Shown: positions 31,463 through 43,753, numbered from the stretch's first letter. The stretch is DNA of 64,000 nucleotides from Multifurca ochricompacta (GCA_022496185.1 WTXG01000172.1:1-64000); one strand, 5' to 3'. Notes: a model not told the origin generated them from the sequence alone. Numbers and translations are program-made.

Positions 31463-32680
31463 CCCATCCCCGACACGTCGCCCCCATTAAAGACAAGGGA
31501 GGCAGATGTCCGCCTCCACCAACACATGTTGTCCTCCCTGCATTAGTGAGTATTTGAAAGACATAATTGTTCGAATCAGTACTTGTAATATTTGATATAA
31601 CATTCTTCAATCAGCTCATCTTTGACATTTACTGTTCATTGGTCCGCAAATGAGCTGGTACTAGTGATGGAATGAACACACGCAAAAACTGTTCATGGGT
31701 GCAGGGAGGCAGGTGGCGTTTTCTCTATTTCGAGGAGCGCATATTGAGAGTTCGGGAGATGATGGCTTATTTTCCACCTTTGCATTGTGGTCGGGACGAG
31801 AAAAGCGTACGGTTCACACTGGAGCAGCATCTTGACCGTGTGCGCAAGCTCCACCTCTTACATCCTCACGAAAGACAAGTAGTTCCAACTGAAACTTCCC
31901 AAGATATTAAACACCGGTTCCTTTTCAGCATTTGAATGAAAACCGGTACGGATATCCTCTGTTTGAAATTCTCCCATCATATGGTCAACGTGTTGCTTGG
32001 GGTCAAAGAGATGCAGGGAATTCGTTCCATGCTCGTGAATTGACCCCATGTGCCAATGCGCCGCCCACCTCCGCAATCGTGGAGGCATTCATCCGCAAGT
32101 CACTGTGTCTGCATAAACCTATTCATTCCACAATTGCCCACGGATACCTTACTCATAATATTCGTACTCTACATGTATATAAAGACCGCAGAGAAAAGGC
32201 ACTTCACTTGAGTCTTATTCCCTTCTCTGCAGTCCCTTGCGTGTCCGAGCACGTAAGTCCCTTCATATCCACCTATTTAGACACAACGTACCCTAGGAGT
32301 ATGCTTTTGAAGCAGCGCACCTATAGCGTGCTTGGAATGGCACTCGCTGCCGCAGAGGAAGTCATGTTCCCTGGATCTGGCAATAACACGGATCTGGAAT
32401 CAACTCAGGCTAACGGCCTTCCGCTTTTTTATCTATTTCTCTCTGTCACCATCGTTTCTCGTAGTTGGTATCTCACCCATCGCATCATGTGAGAGAGGTC
32501 GGCCATCATCTCATTCGGAGTCAACCTTGAAAGCCTTATTTGCAATCGACCAGGAATGACATTAAGCGTAGTAGTACAGACCGAGTGAGGGCTGCTGCGA
32601 AGTGGGATAACGATAAAAAAAACATGAATATCGGTCGTTTGATTAATCAAGAAAGTATGAATGGCGGCTCGACGTAGCAG
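31463..32680. other. Stretch without a recognised gene
   Basis: Two adjacent plus-strand frames (31672-31935 and 31932-32492, the latter 186 codons) overlap by 4 nt, but they show no domain, promoter or codon pattern that I can defend. A TATATAAAG at about 32177 precedes a possible short transcript. Confidence 0.3.
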
Positions 32681-34191
32681 CTAGTAAGCCCTAGTGGAAC
32701 TTAAACCGCTGAACCGAAACTTCGAGAATGACACAACCACAGGGTTTCCTGACAGCTCGCGCGCGGCAATGAACTGTTCCACGGACGTCAACTCGGGAGG
32801 GCTCCAAAAGTAAGTGTCCGTAACCTCGGGAAAGTTTCGATCGTTGGTCCCTACTCCCCTCTTCCAGAGAACGCGCGATCTGAAACCCCAGTTCACCGGC
32901 TACGTGAAGCCTCTCCACAGCGGAGAATGGGTGGAAAAGATCAAGCCATTCTATGGCGTCTATGTCATCTTGTGAACTTTGTGGTGTCCAGGTAGTGTCG
33001 ATTACGAGCTCTTCTATGTTGGAGTGAAGAGGGGGAGATTGCTGGAATATTTGGGTCATAGACGACATTTGCCAATCTAACGACTCGCATAAGATTAGCA
33101 AGGAAATATACCTGTCCATTCCTTCATCCATAGGTCGAATGAGGGTCGAGACATCGGGCTTAGGGGAGCAGAAAAGTACACGCGCTCGACTGAGCGACTG
33201 AGCCCTTTGGCGCGGTTGACGAACTGGGTAATTTGTGGAATGTCAAAGGTGAGCTGGTTGAAGAATGTAATTTTCAATTGGCAGAGTAACGGGGCATCGA
33301 TTCGAACAACCAAATCTTCCAGATACTGGCTGAGCCCATGGAAGGAAAACTCGGTGAGAGCAGGGAGAACAACACGTGTTCGTGGAGGTGGGCTCCTGCT
33401 TCTTTGATCGGGGCGAGTTGGCGATAGGAATTTAATGGAAAAAGTCTTGAGATTGGGCAATGTAGATAAGCAAGTGACCGCCAACTCGGGTGAAATGTAA
33501 CCGTTATTGGTATACTTTCAAGTCGAAGGGAGGAAAGTGCATTGGTGGACAAAAGGAGCTTCGGTAATGCTGGAAATAAAATGCCTTCCAAGGAGAGATG
33601 GAGTAAACCTGGAGCGAATCCACCCAAAAACTCATCAGAAAGGACAGGTGCAATCCGATCTCTGGATGAAAGTAAGAGATATGTCAGTGCCATAAATGGC
33701 TCTTTCATCATTGCTTCTATCTTTTGCAATAGCGAGCTTGTCACATCAAGGTGGATCCAGCATACACGACCAGAGTGCTCCAGCGCGGCAACAATATTAT
33801 CTTCATCACTTGCCAAAACTCTGTCAGCCAAGTTACGGAAGTCTATGACGAGAGGTAAAGCAGGCCAACAATCCAGATCCCTCCTCACTGGGGTTCTTGG
33901 CTTGCAGACAAGCTGCAGATCGAGGCGACGCGGCGATGCGAATATGAGTTGTCGCCATTTGTGGCACACGTGCACGAGCCTATGCCATTTCCAATGGAAA
34001 TCCCAATGGAAATCTAAAAAGAAAAAGAGATCCCAAGGGGAATCCAAATTCGACATCGTGATGGGATTCAGACGATATAAATCGAATATTTGTAGAAGGA
34101 CGTTGTCGGGGAGCATATCAATCGTTATTCGGCCTTTATGGCACAAAGTTGGTGAGTCTGGCGACGGTTTGGGCAGCAATTGAAGATACAT
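32681..34191 (-). pseudogene. F-box protein F4 pseudogene
   Basis: It begins at ATG 34191 (MYLQLLPKPSPD) with an F-box (about 25-85: IDMLPDNVLLQIFDLY ... WHRLVHVCHKWRQLIFASP) that contains an extra repeated FHWDFHWK stretch. Sense then moves through three frames (34191 to about 33505, 33484-33095, 33131 to about 32850, then 32896-32681), so there are at least three indels. The C-terminal landmark VEQFIAARELSGNPVVV is still recognisable. The order of blocks matches F1. Confidence 0.85.
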
Positions 34192-34320
34192 CGATCATCC
34201 ACCTAGTCCGCCACGATGGAGGTGTTGAAGTTCACGTTCCCTCCTCTCTGGACTATGTTAAAGGTCGCCCATCGGGAGCTCACCCACTTCTCCCCCACCG
34301 CTGGCATCCCTATAGTGGTA

Positions 34321-35038
34321 ATCTTGTCACACGACTGTGATTTGTAATAATATTTATTTTAAAAGGAAAGTTATCGCTGATCAACAAAAACTCATTACAA
34401 ATCAAAGTCATGTGACATGTAGACAACGCTTTCAGGCTCATGTGACGACCACCTCATCTTCATCCAGGACATGCGGGCTTCACAAGGTCTCCTTCGGTGA
34501 GACGACCTTGCGAGCTGGATTAAGTCTGAGTTGGTGATGTTGGGTAGTATGGGTAAGTTCACCTTTCTTCTCCAACACACAGGCTCTCCTCCCCTCTCCA
34601 CTCCTTCTGTCACACGCTGTCTCTCTTGTTTCCCCCTACCAAGAGGTTTCACACATGGTGGTTCCCACCCTTCTCTCATGTTCACAACAGTAGTTACTAT
34701 GTACTGGTAGCTGCATGATTTGGGCAAGGCCCTGAAGTGTGAATAAAATTGATTTCAAAAAAAAAAGTGAATAATGAAAATCCTTAACATCCTCCCTCCT
34801 GTCTATGCAATGGACAATAACACTCCTTCTGCTAAAAACGTTCTACTGCTCTAGACCCACACATTCTGATGATAACACATGATACACAATGAAAGTCATA
34901 AAATAGCTAGACATAGAGTAGCAAGAATGCGCGAGAACACCAAAGTTCTTACCTAATTCTTATCTGATCTTATTACAACATTGATAACCTTCCTTTTTAA
35001 AATATATATTATTACAAATCACAGTCATGTGACAAGAT
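34321..35038. mobile_element. MITE with about 55-bp terminal inverted repeats
   Basis: 718 bp, flanked by TA on both sides (34319-34320 and 35039-35040). Bases 34321-34374 and 34984-35038 are inverted repeats starting ATCTTGTCACA, with only a few mismatches. A third partial copy of the TIR motif (ATTACAAATCAAAGTCATGTGACA) lies at about 34394-34417. No transposase. TA target and long TIRs suggest a Tc1/mariner-type or related MITE; superfamily uncertain. Confidence 0.7.
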
Positions 35039-35298
35039 TATTACTTTAACGATGTCAACAGTGGGGAGAGTAAGGTGACTTCTCATCGGGATCAGAGGGG
35101 CACGAAAAAAAATGGTTGAGAGGAGCAGGTGGTGACTGGATCCGGTTGTCATGGACCTGTGGGTGTGAATGCATCAGGAACATCTGTTTGAGCTTGTCCT
35201 TTGGGACATTTGCATTGCTGTTGGATACTAGATTGGTTACTCTGTACACATTACCTTAGAATATATACCCCCACCAAGACCCCCCTTGACTGATACAG

Positions 35299-35601
35299 TG
35301 ATAAATGCAGCTGTAAAAAGGGTTTTAGCTATCTACTTAGATAGCAGACAAGTTCAGTTATTGTGGTCAAAACTGAAGTGAACACATACAAAGTAGAGTC
35401 CTTATATACTAGTAAAAGAGCATGGTGATAAAGAGAGAAACATAACTAATTAATTGTGACAAGATACAAAGGAGCAAGTTGTGTGTACAATGTGGAATTG
35501 TCTCTGAATCAGTTAATGGACGCACTTTAGATTGTCTTATCCCGGGTGTCCGGTTGTCCGGTCCTAAAATATCCAGTCATTATCGGCCCATCTCATCAAC
35601 A
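35299..35601 (-). repeat. Solo LTR, TGTTGAG family
   Basis: 303 bp; minus-strand termini TGTTGATGAGATGGGCC and TTTATCA. No clean TSD is found. TTATATACT at about 35402 is the probable TATA region, read on the minus strand as AGTATATAA. Confidence 0.75.
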
Positions 35602-36200
35602 CAACTAAGAGGGGCATGTTGGAAGTGCAGCCATAGCATGCAGCCTATTGACACCAGAGATGGCAGCACAGATCTGATCATTTGTGCAAAATTCCATGCC
35701 TATTTGTTATACTTCACTTTTACAAAAGGACTCAGTAACATGGTTAGGAACCTCAGTCTTTCTATTCCAAAGACTGAGGTCAGTATCATTCTCTTCATCG
35801 TTACATCGTCTTTTGCTAATTCTTTGTTGTAGCTACTCACTTTTCTAGGTATTACTTAACACCACAATCTTTTCATTCCAAAGGCTGAGCTACTCACTTT
35901 TCTAGCTCTTACAATTTGAAGCTACTAAATGATTTGTTAGTTTGATTAGCGTTTGTTTCGTTTTTCGTCGTTTAATTATTGGTTAATTTAGAAGAGCCCG
36001 CGGTCCGCGACGTGAGGACGGCATTTTGATTTTTCCATCATTTTTTAGACGAGAATAACCTCTTCTTCTCTTCTCATTAGTCTCTGTTCGGTTAGAGTAA
36101 AGCGCTAGCGCTAGCGAGATCACATCATCACTGACAACCGACAACCGCCCATCCTGCGCTTAGCTTAATCACAGTTTCAACCCGTTCCGCGAACTCGGAT
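35602..36200. other. Upstream stretch, no gene seen
   Basis: A short motif AGCTACTCACTTTTCTAG occurs twice (about 35830 and 35890). GCGCTAGCGCTAGCG at about 36101 is a small palindrome. Otherwise it is probably the 5' flank of the next gene. Confidence 0.3.
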
Positions 36201-36317
36201 GTTAGGGAATGAATGGACGGATCGTTTGAGATTACGCTCTCTTCTCTTCCCGCTATTTACGTGTCTGTCCTTGGCCAGCGTCCGCAAGTTATGGACACGG
36301 ACATGGTTCGGACGACG

Positions 36318-36324
36318 TATAAAA
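36318..36324 (+). promoter_or_regulatory. TATA box of the hydrophobic-protein gene
   Basis: TATAAAA, 139 bp upstream of ATG 36463, followed by a pyrimidine-rich leader (CTTTTCTTACAACACAC) common in highly expressed fungal genes. Confidence 0.55.
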
Positions 36325-36462
36325 TCCCTCTCGAACGAGCTTATCCAAATTTTCATCAGTCCTCACTCATCGACTACTTTCCTCTTTCCATCTATCTCTT
36401 GCTTGCTCAATCCAACCTAACACTTTCTTTTCTTACAACACACTCTTTACACTCTTTCAAGA

Positions 36463-37213
36463 ATGTTGTCCTTCTCCAAGATTATCACCCTCTCTGCGTT
36501 GCTTTCGGTGCCCTCACTCAAGCGGTCCCATTGAACCAGAGGGAGACTAGCATTCAGGCTCGCGTTCCCGGAGGTGTCGCGCCCGTTTCGCGCCCTACTA
36601 TCGCAACTGTTTTCGCTCAGTTGAATGTTGATCTCGATGTTGCGCTTTGCCCCTTGAGTGCGTAGTGATTATCATATGAGTCATCTAAAAGGATTACACA
36701 CTGATTTTTTTCTTTCTTAATCTAACTGAAAAATAGACCACGTCACTCGTGAAAACTCAACGGCTGTCATTGTCAAGCCCGTCGTTTTGGAAGTTAACGC
36801 GGTTCTTCAGAAGGCTGTCGTAGCCGTTGAGGCATTGGTCGCCTTATCAGCTGAAGATTCATGCAAGGATAAGGATGGCGCCCTCCTTACCATTGATGTG
36901 GCTGTCAAGATCGTTGTTGATGTTGTGCTCGCTGTTGTTGTCGCGTTGAAGGCTGTGCTGGTGGTATGTGTCGACCTCAAGGCCGTGATTGCCATCTTGG
37001 CTGTTGTCCTGTAAGTTGCCTTTTCTTACGTCATTTGAAAGTGATAATTAATTAACTCTCCTTAGCAATACTCTCTTAAGCCTCCTTCGTGCTGTCATCA
37101 AGATTTGCGTCCAGGTTTACGGTCAAGAATTCTTAGTTAGGATTCAAGCCTTCCTCAGTGTTGGTATTTGCGCCTACGTCTTCGCTGCAGTCAATGTCGC
37201 CATTGCTCTTTAG
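36463..37213 (+). CDS. Small hydrophobic secreted/membrane protein, frame break in signal peptide
   Basis: Three exons with two clear introns: 36658-36736 (GTGCGT...ATAG) and 37011-37065 (GTAAGT...TTAG). Exons 2-3 encode LNHVTRENSTAVIVKPVVLEVN, then strongly hydrophobic Val/Ala/Leu stretches (VAVKIVVDVVLAVVVALKAV; CVDLKAVIAILAVVL) and end CAYVFAAVNVAIAL, stop at 37211. ATG 36463 opens a typical signal peptide (MLSFSKIITLSALLS), but that frame meets a stop at about 36526. The rest of exon 1 (GALTQAVPLNQRETSIQARV) is in the next frame, so one base seems to be missing near 36505. This is either a sequencing error or a recent lesion. The family is not recognised; six Cys are visible in the mature part. 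Confidence 0.6.
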
Positions 37214-37809
37214 AGTTCGTTTTGGGCTGTGGATATCTTCCATGAGGGGTTTGGGACTTGGGATTTAGTACATTCATCTACTACATTATTTTCGCGTGAT
37301 TGTTTTTCTTTTGCGCCAGAATAATATACCACCGTACTCTATAATAGTGTGCCATTGACATTCAAGGATTGTTAAAATCTATTTGAGTTGCTTGGTTTGA
37401 GGTTAAAGTCTATGTGTCAATTCTATTTATGTCATTGACATGGTATTATTGGGTGTGGAATAGATGCGATCACGTGGGGATGATGCATTTTTATTTGGTT
37501 GGGTTGATAAAGCTTGAATGATGGTGAGAACTGATACATTTAAATCATTTTGTCGAAGTAATGGTTTATGGATGAGGATCCACTTGAAGAGTGTTGGATT
37601 TGTGAAAGTGGGCTGGAATGAGGGGTACTGGTGTTATTCTTGTACAAGGTGAGCCAAGATTGCTGGTGCAATTGGCAAGTAGTACAAAGATTGACTATAG
37701 AGTAGAGCAAGTGTAAAAGTGATTATTAAATTCGCTTTTGTGAAATCTGAGTCAAGACAGACAGTTGAATGGAAGGATGATCAATTAATACAGGTTAACC
37801 ATAAAGATA

Positions 37810-38132
37810 CGGCGAGGGGTTGAATACAAGGGCTTTGGCTACCTATTAGATAATTGTAGTCATAACTATATATTTATTGTTATTCTTACCACGTGTTAGC
37901 TAAACGGGTAAAGATAATATAAAAATATATATAATACTTGCATCAATTTGTGTGGTCAAAATTAAAGTGAACACGTACAAAGTAGAGAGTAAAAATGGGA
38001 GCATGACAATGAGAGTAAATATAACTATTTACTTGTGACAAGATGGAATGAACATGTGCGTGCAGCCTGGGTGGATTCCTCTGGATCGAGCCCAGGGGCT
38101 GTCCCCCGGTCGCTACCGGCTCATCTCGACGC
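37810..38132 (-). repeat. LTR relic, TGTTGAG family
   Basis: A diverged copy on the minus strand, from CGAGATGAGCCGGT at 38132 to about 37810. 37214-37809 and 38133-38650 show no gene. Confidence 0.5.
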
Positions 38133-38653
38133 GTTGCTGTAAAATTAGGTCCCTATGACTTGTCTTTCACCCTCCCAACTTATCCACACTTTCCTCTTGA
38201 CGTATCAAGTGATACCAGTGCGCGCGCGCTTTTCTTGCTTGATGCCTAGTCAACAGAGCAGTATAGCCTCATGTCGCTGTTGGATAAGGGGTTCTCGATC
38301 GATCTCACCGCTGGTTTGACTCTTTTGATTAACCCATTGACTGATATGTGGCATATCTATAACGGTTTTATTTGGTTTTTAAACCCATTTCTGGTTGTAT
38401 TACTGCAGTGCTCCCACCTTGCCTAGTTTCATTGCTTCACTCAACAATACCTTGCAGCAAAGTCGTCCGTGTTGCACTGATTCTGAATGAGCCTACCTTT
38501 CCCAAGACAGTAGGTACAATCACAAAGACAGAGAAACAGAAAAATGGATTAAGAAACATGATTGGGCTCCCCAGATAATCACAAAACAGGGAAAACATGG
38601 AAACAAAGAGGAGTGGCTAATAATGAATAGGTTGAAGTCGCTGATATTCTATT

Positions 38654-40941
38654 TCAAGAGCTACCTGTGCTACTATCGCTAGCGTCAGCCTTCTCCTCGT
38701 CATCCCATTTATCAGTTGTCAGTTCGTAATAGTCTTCTTCGAATTTCAAGTCACCTTCCTCCAATTCCATAAGCTTAGAACAGTCAAGCCTTGCATTATC
38801 TTGCATTATTCTTGAGAGAAGGTTGTACAATCTGAAAATGAATCCAACTGCTCCCATTGGTTCAGTTAGTCCGAACATCGCCTTATGGTATAACACCTAA
38901 GAGATCCCATATGTCAATCACAGAACGCGTCGTCAATCTGGCCGTCTTACCTTCTTGTCATTCAGATCAGGCTGGTATATGAGATATTCATGAGCAACCA
39001 AGTTCGAGTCAATAAATATTACCGTGATCACAACCGGTTCGGAATCGGAATCAGACTTCTTCCTGCGCAGCCTTATTTCCCAGTCTCGCAAAGCATGACC
39101 CTTGCATGATCATCTGATTCAGGTCCGGTTGGTTTGCTAATGGACCATCCCCATGCGAGGTCACTTCCGTAATGCAATGAAGAAAACCGTCGAATTCTAG
39201 GCAAAAATCACTTTTGGGGGTTGTGCGGAGCCTATCCGCGGTGAGTGCGGAGTAAGGTGTTCCCGAGAGGAGAGGGGTTGAAAGGTGGAATAGAAAGAGC
39301 TCCAGAGATGACTAGACTTCAAAGGAGAGTGTGTTGTGCTTTGAACTGCTATGAAGATAGAAAGGGAGAGAAATGCCGTTTTGATTTCGGCTTCTGGTGG
39401 CTCACTGGCTGCTCTACTACAAGTATTGTAGATACCTTTTATATACTTGTTGAGAGTCCAGAAGATCGGTATAGTAAGAGAATGCCGTAGGCGGTGAACT
39501 GGAACGAAGGATAGTCACAAGCAAGGTAAGGATCAGGTACTGAAGACAGTGAAGTGACGGTGAAGTGCAGGCGGCGGTTAAATGGTTGTAAGGAATGGAC
39601 GGGCAGGCGGCCCGGAATGCGAATGTACTGATAAAATAAAAGATATGCGTCGAATGTTTGAAACTAAATCATAATTGCTCTAATTCAGGGATTTGTAACG
39701 AAAGAGAGAAGCAATGGCTGGAGGTTTCATGCCCAACGCCCGAGCCATCCTTACAAGGTGTACCGGCGTCGTTGGTCAGGCTGGTCCCGGGGCACACCAA
39801 TGAGCGGGAAGGGTCAAGACGTCCTACTATAACATAAAATCAGAACCACGTCATCACAAAAAAGCCCTGTGTGAATCACAACTCACGATTTGACCCTACC
39901 TTCTGCCCCTACCAGGTCCCCAAGTCCATTCCCAAGGTCGTAGAGAAAAGCGGCGCCAATGTGCCCCTCTTTCTGATGTCCAAAGTTCCGCGAAGCTAGT
40001 ATCTCCACACTAGAGAGGATATGCAAGTACTGTCCAATTTCGCTCTTCCTTATCATTGAACCACTCTGAAATGTGTTCCAGTCCGAAAATAGTTATCCAA
40101 AGAATCCCCGGGATATCATCTTAACACTGGTAACTCAGCCGCCTATATTAAAGGCGAACTCAGCAATCTGAATCACGAGAAACAGTGATCCCTCCAATTC
40201 TGAAATCACGCGTTGACTATTCAAAACTTGAGGAAATCACGAAAGTAGGAAGGGTTTCTATCCCAGTCGCATCTTCGACCTCATCTGTACTAATGTTGTC
40301 CTTATGGAGCGCATGGAATCCCTTAACTGAGGGGATACTGAATATGATCTCCTCGGTGTAGGGGAAACATTCCGAACAGCGAGAGGACTCTGAAACGTAA
40401 TTTACTGTGGGTGTAAGGCAAGGACGACGGCTTGTAAGTGAATGTGTCAATGAGTTTTAAGCTGACCAAGAAATTACCTGGAAATTTGTATAGTCGGGCA
40501 ACTGAATTATTGTCAAACAGGTGTGTCAATCTGATAACGATCAAGACTACATAATACTTGCACGATGAAATGCAAATATTCCTCATTTGGGCTATTGTCC
40601 CAGTACTTGAACAGCCGTGAATTAGGAGAAAGGACCTAAGCGCTGCCAGTTCCGAGGAACGCTTCTTTAGTTTTGAGTGAAGGAAACTCGATGCCTTGGA
40701 TGATTCCATCGAAAGAACCTATCTCAAACACTATACTCTCAATGTGCAGTGGGGTCAACAGCTTCCAAAGAGTGAGCTCATCTGCCGCAAGGTGGTCCAA
40801 ACGATTAGTCATCTTGGCCTTGATAACATGCTTGAGGTCTGAGCCGAAGATATTTGCTTGGACCTCAACGTCGAAGATGTCCTCCATAGAAACTTTTTGG
40901 TTGTCAATAACCAGACAAAAAAGGGTGAGCACTGTGTCCAT
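38654..40941 (-). pseudogene. Crinkler-like (CRN) protein gene split by a solo LTR
   Basis: ATG at 40941 opens a ubiquitin-like CRN N-terminal domain: TVLTLFCLVIDNQ, VEVQANIFGSDLKHVIKAK, ADELTLWKLLTPL. A Met at 41040 is possible but adds unrelated sequence. Middle blocks (40450-40217; about 40070-39890, ASRNFGHQKEGHIGAAFLY) are in changing frames or separated by introns. After the LTR (39222-39755) the C-terminal domain resumes: SDFCLEFDGFLHCITEVTS and MIMQGSCFARLGNKA at 39215-39060, then VVITVIFIDSNLVAHEYLIYQPDLNDKK. An intron at about 38951-38897 and a last exon to 38654 follow. The D-E-V pattern resembles the PD-(D/E)XK-type CRN ends. No signal peptide, as in many fungal CRNs. CRNs are effector or conflict proteins acting in the nucleus. 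Confidence 0.6.
39222..39755 (-). repeat. Solo LTR, diverged Gypsy-2 family
   Basis: Minus-strand termini TGTAAGGATGG and GGATAGGCTCCGCACA, with a TATATAAAAGG at about 39435. 534 bp, shorter than the 705-bp copies. No clear TSD. It interrupts the CRN-like gene. Confidence 0.75.
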
Positions 40942-41040
40942 AGTTGTTTGGGTGCTTTTTTTGAGTTTGACTAACACGGGACGCAGGTTCATATAAACCG
41001 TGACCTGTGAGAATGATTTATTTACACAATTCATGGCCAC

Positions 41041-41711
41041 AATTCACTGGCATGTGACTGACATAAGTTTCCACTCGTCCACAACCACTTTCGATCACTG
41101 CAGATTCTATTCCCAAGGCAGTCAGTCACCAAAAGGTCCCCACTTACCGAATTCTGTTCCACCGCTCAACTTCACGAACACCAAATGGGCCACGACACTG
41201 CTCATATTTCGACAATCGTGTGTGCCGCCTTCGAGCCTATCACAAACAGTCACTCGACGCGGTCTTTTCCACCTCACGACGTCTTTACTAATCACTATCA
41301 GTTTCTCGTCATACTTAGATCATATACTTTTCATTCATCCGACTAATAGAACAGACTCAAAACCGTCTTTGTTTTTTTCTACTACATCTCATCCCATCAT
41401 AACTCCCGTTTGGATTGCAGTGCGCAGTGAGTTCGAGTGTGGAGAATGTTCCAAGTGAGAAAGGATGTTGCGGTGGGCAGACCACTAATTGCGTGCGGTT
41501 TTTTGGGATTCGAGAATTGGGGGTTCCGAAGGAAATGGGTCAAGCTCAGACAGATGGTATGTATGCGAGGACAGACCAGAGAAAGTACAATCGATGAAAT
41601 ACACCAAAGTATAGAAGAGCAACGCAAGAGAACATGGTTCATGAGGTTTTTATCTCAGGAACAGCAAGGATTTAAAGTCAATCGAGGGCAAAAAAATGTA
41701 TTGTAAATTAA
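41041..41711. other. Stretch without a recognised gene
   Basis: Open frames on both strands (for example 41000-41458 plus) show no domain and are probably chance. This is the outer flank of the inverted duplication. Confidence 0.3.
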
Positions 41712-42054
41712 GCAAGAAATATTACATTCAGAAGTAGAAACACTACAGGAATTAACGTCTGCGATCTCGAAACTCTTTAAAAAAAGTGAATCTACATCGA
41801 ATCTATACGATTCGTCGTCAATTACTCATCCTTTTGCGTTTTCTGTCTTGGTGCGATGAGGAATCATAGAGTAGAAACGGAAGACGGTAGCGAATAGCGA
41901 GGAACAAAACCAGGAGAGAAAGATCAGTAATCCTAAACACAGCCAGCTATCACATCACGTCTAATTGTAGCACCCAAATCCAGTTAGTAGTTGTCGCGAA
42001 AGTAGAGCGACGCTGACATCTAGAGATCCGAAGATCAAGGCGACTTGTCATATT

Positions 42055-43025
42055 TAGTGTTGTGCACGGCTCGGCTCGAAGCCGTAAGCCGGCCGTTTCT
42101 GAGCCGGAAAAAGCCGGGCCGACATAGGCCGTGAAAACGGCTTCCAGCGGCCCACGGCTCAGGCTTCAGGTTTGGAAAGCCTGAAGCTGCGGCTTAGGCC
42201 GCGGCTTTTGGTGGCTGAGTCACGCTTTCTATCCGGATTTTTGCGAACTGTTGAACCAGAATACTGGTACAGAAGTAGTCTGACATAATTGTGATCGTGT
42301 TTAGATAAAACAATTGATGAGATAAAAACATGTCTCACATTAATTAAGATACTGAGTATATACATCTCAGATCGATCATGTGATGAAATCACTTTCATTA
42401 ACAAGCAAGATAACGCGCGCGTTCGTTTACTTTAATTTGGTAGCTGATATAGTACATCTAAATTGTATATAAAGCCACTGATAAATAATTAGATTTACAT
42501 CGCACGCTCGATCGGCTTTGGTATTTTGTAGAATAGTACTAGAACCTATTTAAAGATGCCCTGTAGCACGCTGCAGATCCCATCTCGTCTTCTTGGGGGT
42601 GTAGGCTCTTAGCAATTGTTCAATATAGGTCTATTCTTGCTGGATTTTCACTCTTAGTTTCACCACAATCTCAACATCTTATCTTATCTACATAGCAAGC
42701 GCGGGATAGAAACACCCGTTACAAACGCTGTTATTGATACAAGCTAAAATAAGACAACTTATGTTACAGGAATTAAATGGGAGACATAATATGGCAGAAG
42801 GCCAAAGCAGTGGCTAGGGGTTGATATAATGTAAACTACAAGTCCTTCAAAAAATGCAGCTTAAAACTTGATTTGACGCTGTAAAGCCGCGGCTTGGGCC
42901 TAAGCCGGGCCTAAGCCGGCCGGAAGCCGTCGCTACGGCCCAGGCTTGAGTTTTGAAAAGCCTAAGCCGCCAAAAGCCGGGCCTAAGCCGCGGCTTCAGG
43001 CCGAGCCGGGGCCGTCACAACACTA
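42055..43025. mobile_element. hAT-D: non-autonomous hAT element
   Basis: 971 bp, TSD GTCATATT (42047-42054 and 43026-43033). TIR core TAGTGTTGTG and CACAACACTA. Subterminal zones consist of AAGCCGSGSC-type repeats on both ends. The centre (42249-42722) is an LTR-like insert. It breaks the last codons of F5. Confidence 0.9.
42249..42722 (-). repeat. LTR-like relic inside hAT-D
   Basis: Plus-strand termini TGTTGAACCAG and ACACCCGTTACA. Its parts match 100-309 and 14370-15030 on the opposite strand. No convincing TSD. Confidence 0.5.
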
Positions 43026-43165
43026 GTCATATTCCACGGTTATAGGGTGACCAAACCCGGAGAGCTCGCGCGCGGTAATGAATTGGTTCACGGATATCGA
43101 CTCCCGAGAGCTCCCAAACCGAAGCCACCATAATTTCGGCAACACCGCCATGTCCGGGTCCCTAC

Positions 43166-43753
43166 TAGTGTTCGCTATGGGTAGGCGCAACCCGCCGGGT
43201 ATGTGGTCAGGGTACATGCGGGTACGGGTCGGGGTCACATCTTCATACCCCTCATGTGACCCCTACCTGCAGACACCCAACCCTTACCCGCCAGAGCGGG
43301 TAAGCTGAAATTGGAAGGGCGGCAATGAGGGCGGCAATGCATGTGGCATTGCACCAGCCACAGAAAAACTACACAGTACATGTATTGTAGATACTGTATA
43401 CAGACCCAGTGGTCCCATTGCATACAACTCAGGCTCTTCTATGTTTGGGAGCTTGGATGAAGGCCAGTTATGTAGAGACTGCTGATTTAAAGTATGCAGC
43501 ATCTCAACCTGATACCAAAAACAATGAAGAATGGCCAGATGATGAATGGATTATAGCTTAAGTAGTACAGTGTTATTCTAGGCTATCAGACTTAAAATGT
43601 AAATATCTACCCTTACCCGCAGGTATACGACCCGTGGTGTACCCGTACCCGTAGTATGGCAAACCCGTACCCTTGGTGTAAGGGTCCGGGTACATACGGG
43701 TACGGGTACGGGTCCATGTGTTTTTACCCGCGGGTTACCCGTGGTGAACACTA
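43166..43753. mobile_element. hAT-A: 588-bp MITE
   Basis: 588 bp, TSD GTCCCTAC (43158-43165 and 43754-43761), TIRs TAGTGTTCGC and GTGAACACTA. Ends are rich in ACGGGTACGGGT and CCCGCGGGTT motifs. Near-identical, in reverse orientation, to hAT-B once hAT-C is removed from B. Confidence 0.95.

Noticed and set aside
31932..32492. 186-codon plus-strand ORF as a protein-coding gene
   Set aside because: No domain, no clear start context and no conservation within the window; kept only as a note on the gap.
35299..35601. Clean 5-bp TSD around this solo LTR
   Set aside because: The flanks TACAG and CAACT do not match; only the family and termini are claimed.
41000..41458. 152-codon plus-strand ORF as a gene
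   Set aside because: It overlaps the start of the CRN-like gene on the other strand, has low-complexity Ser/Thr/His content and no recognisable motif or splice pattern.
43180..43745. Interstitial telomeric repeat, from the many ACCCGT/ACGGGT units
   Set aside because: The units are arranged symmetrically inside TIRs of a 588-bp element with an 8-bp TSD, so they are MITE subterminal motifs.
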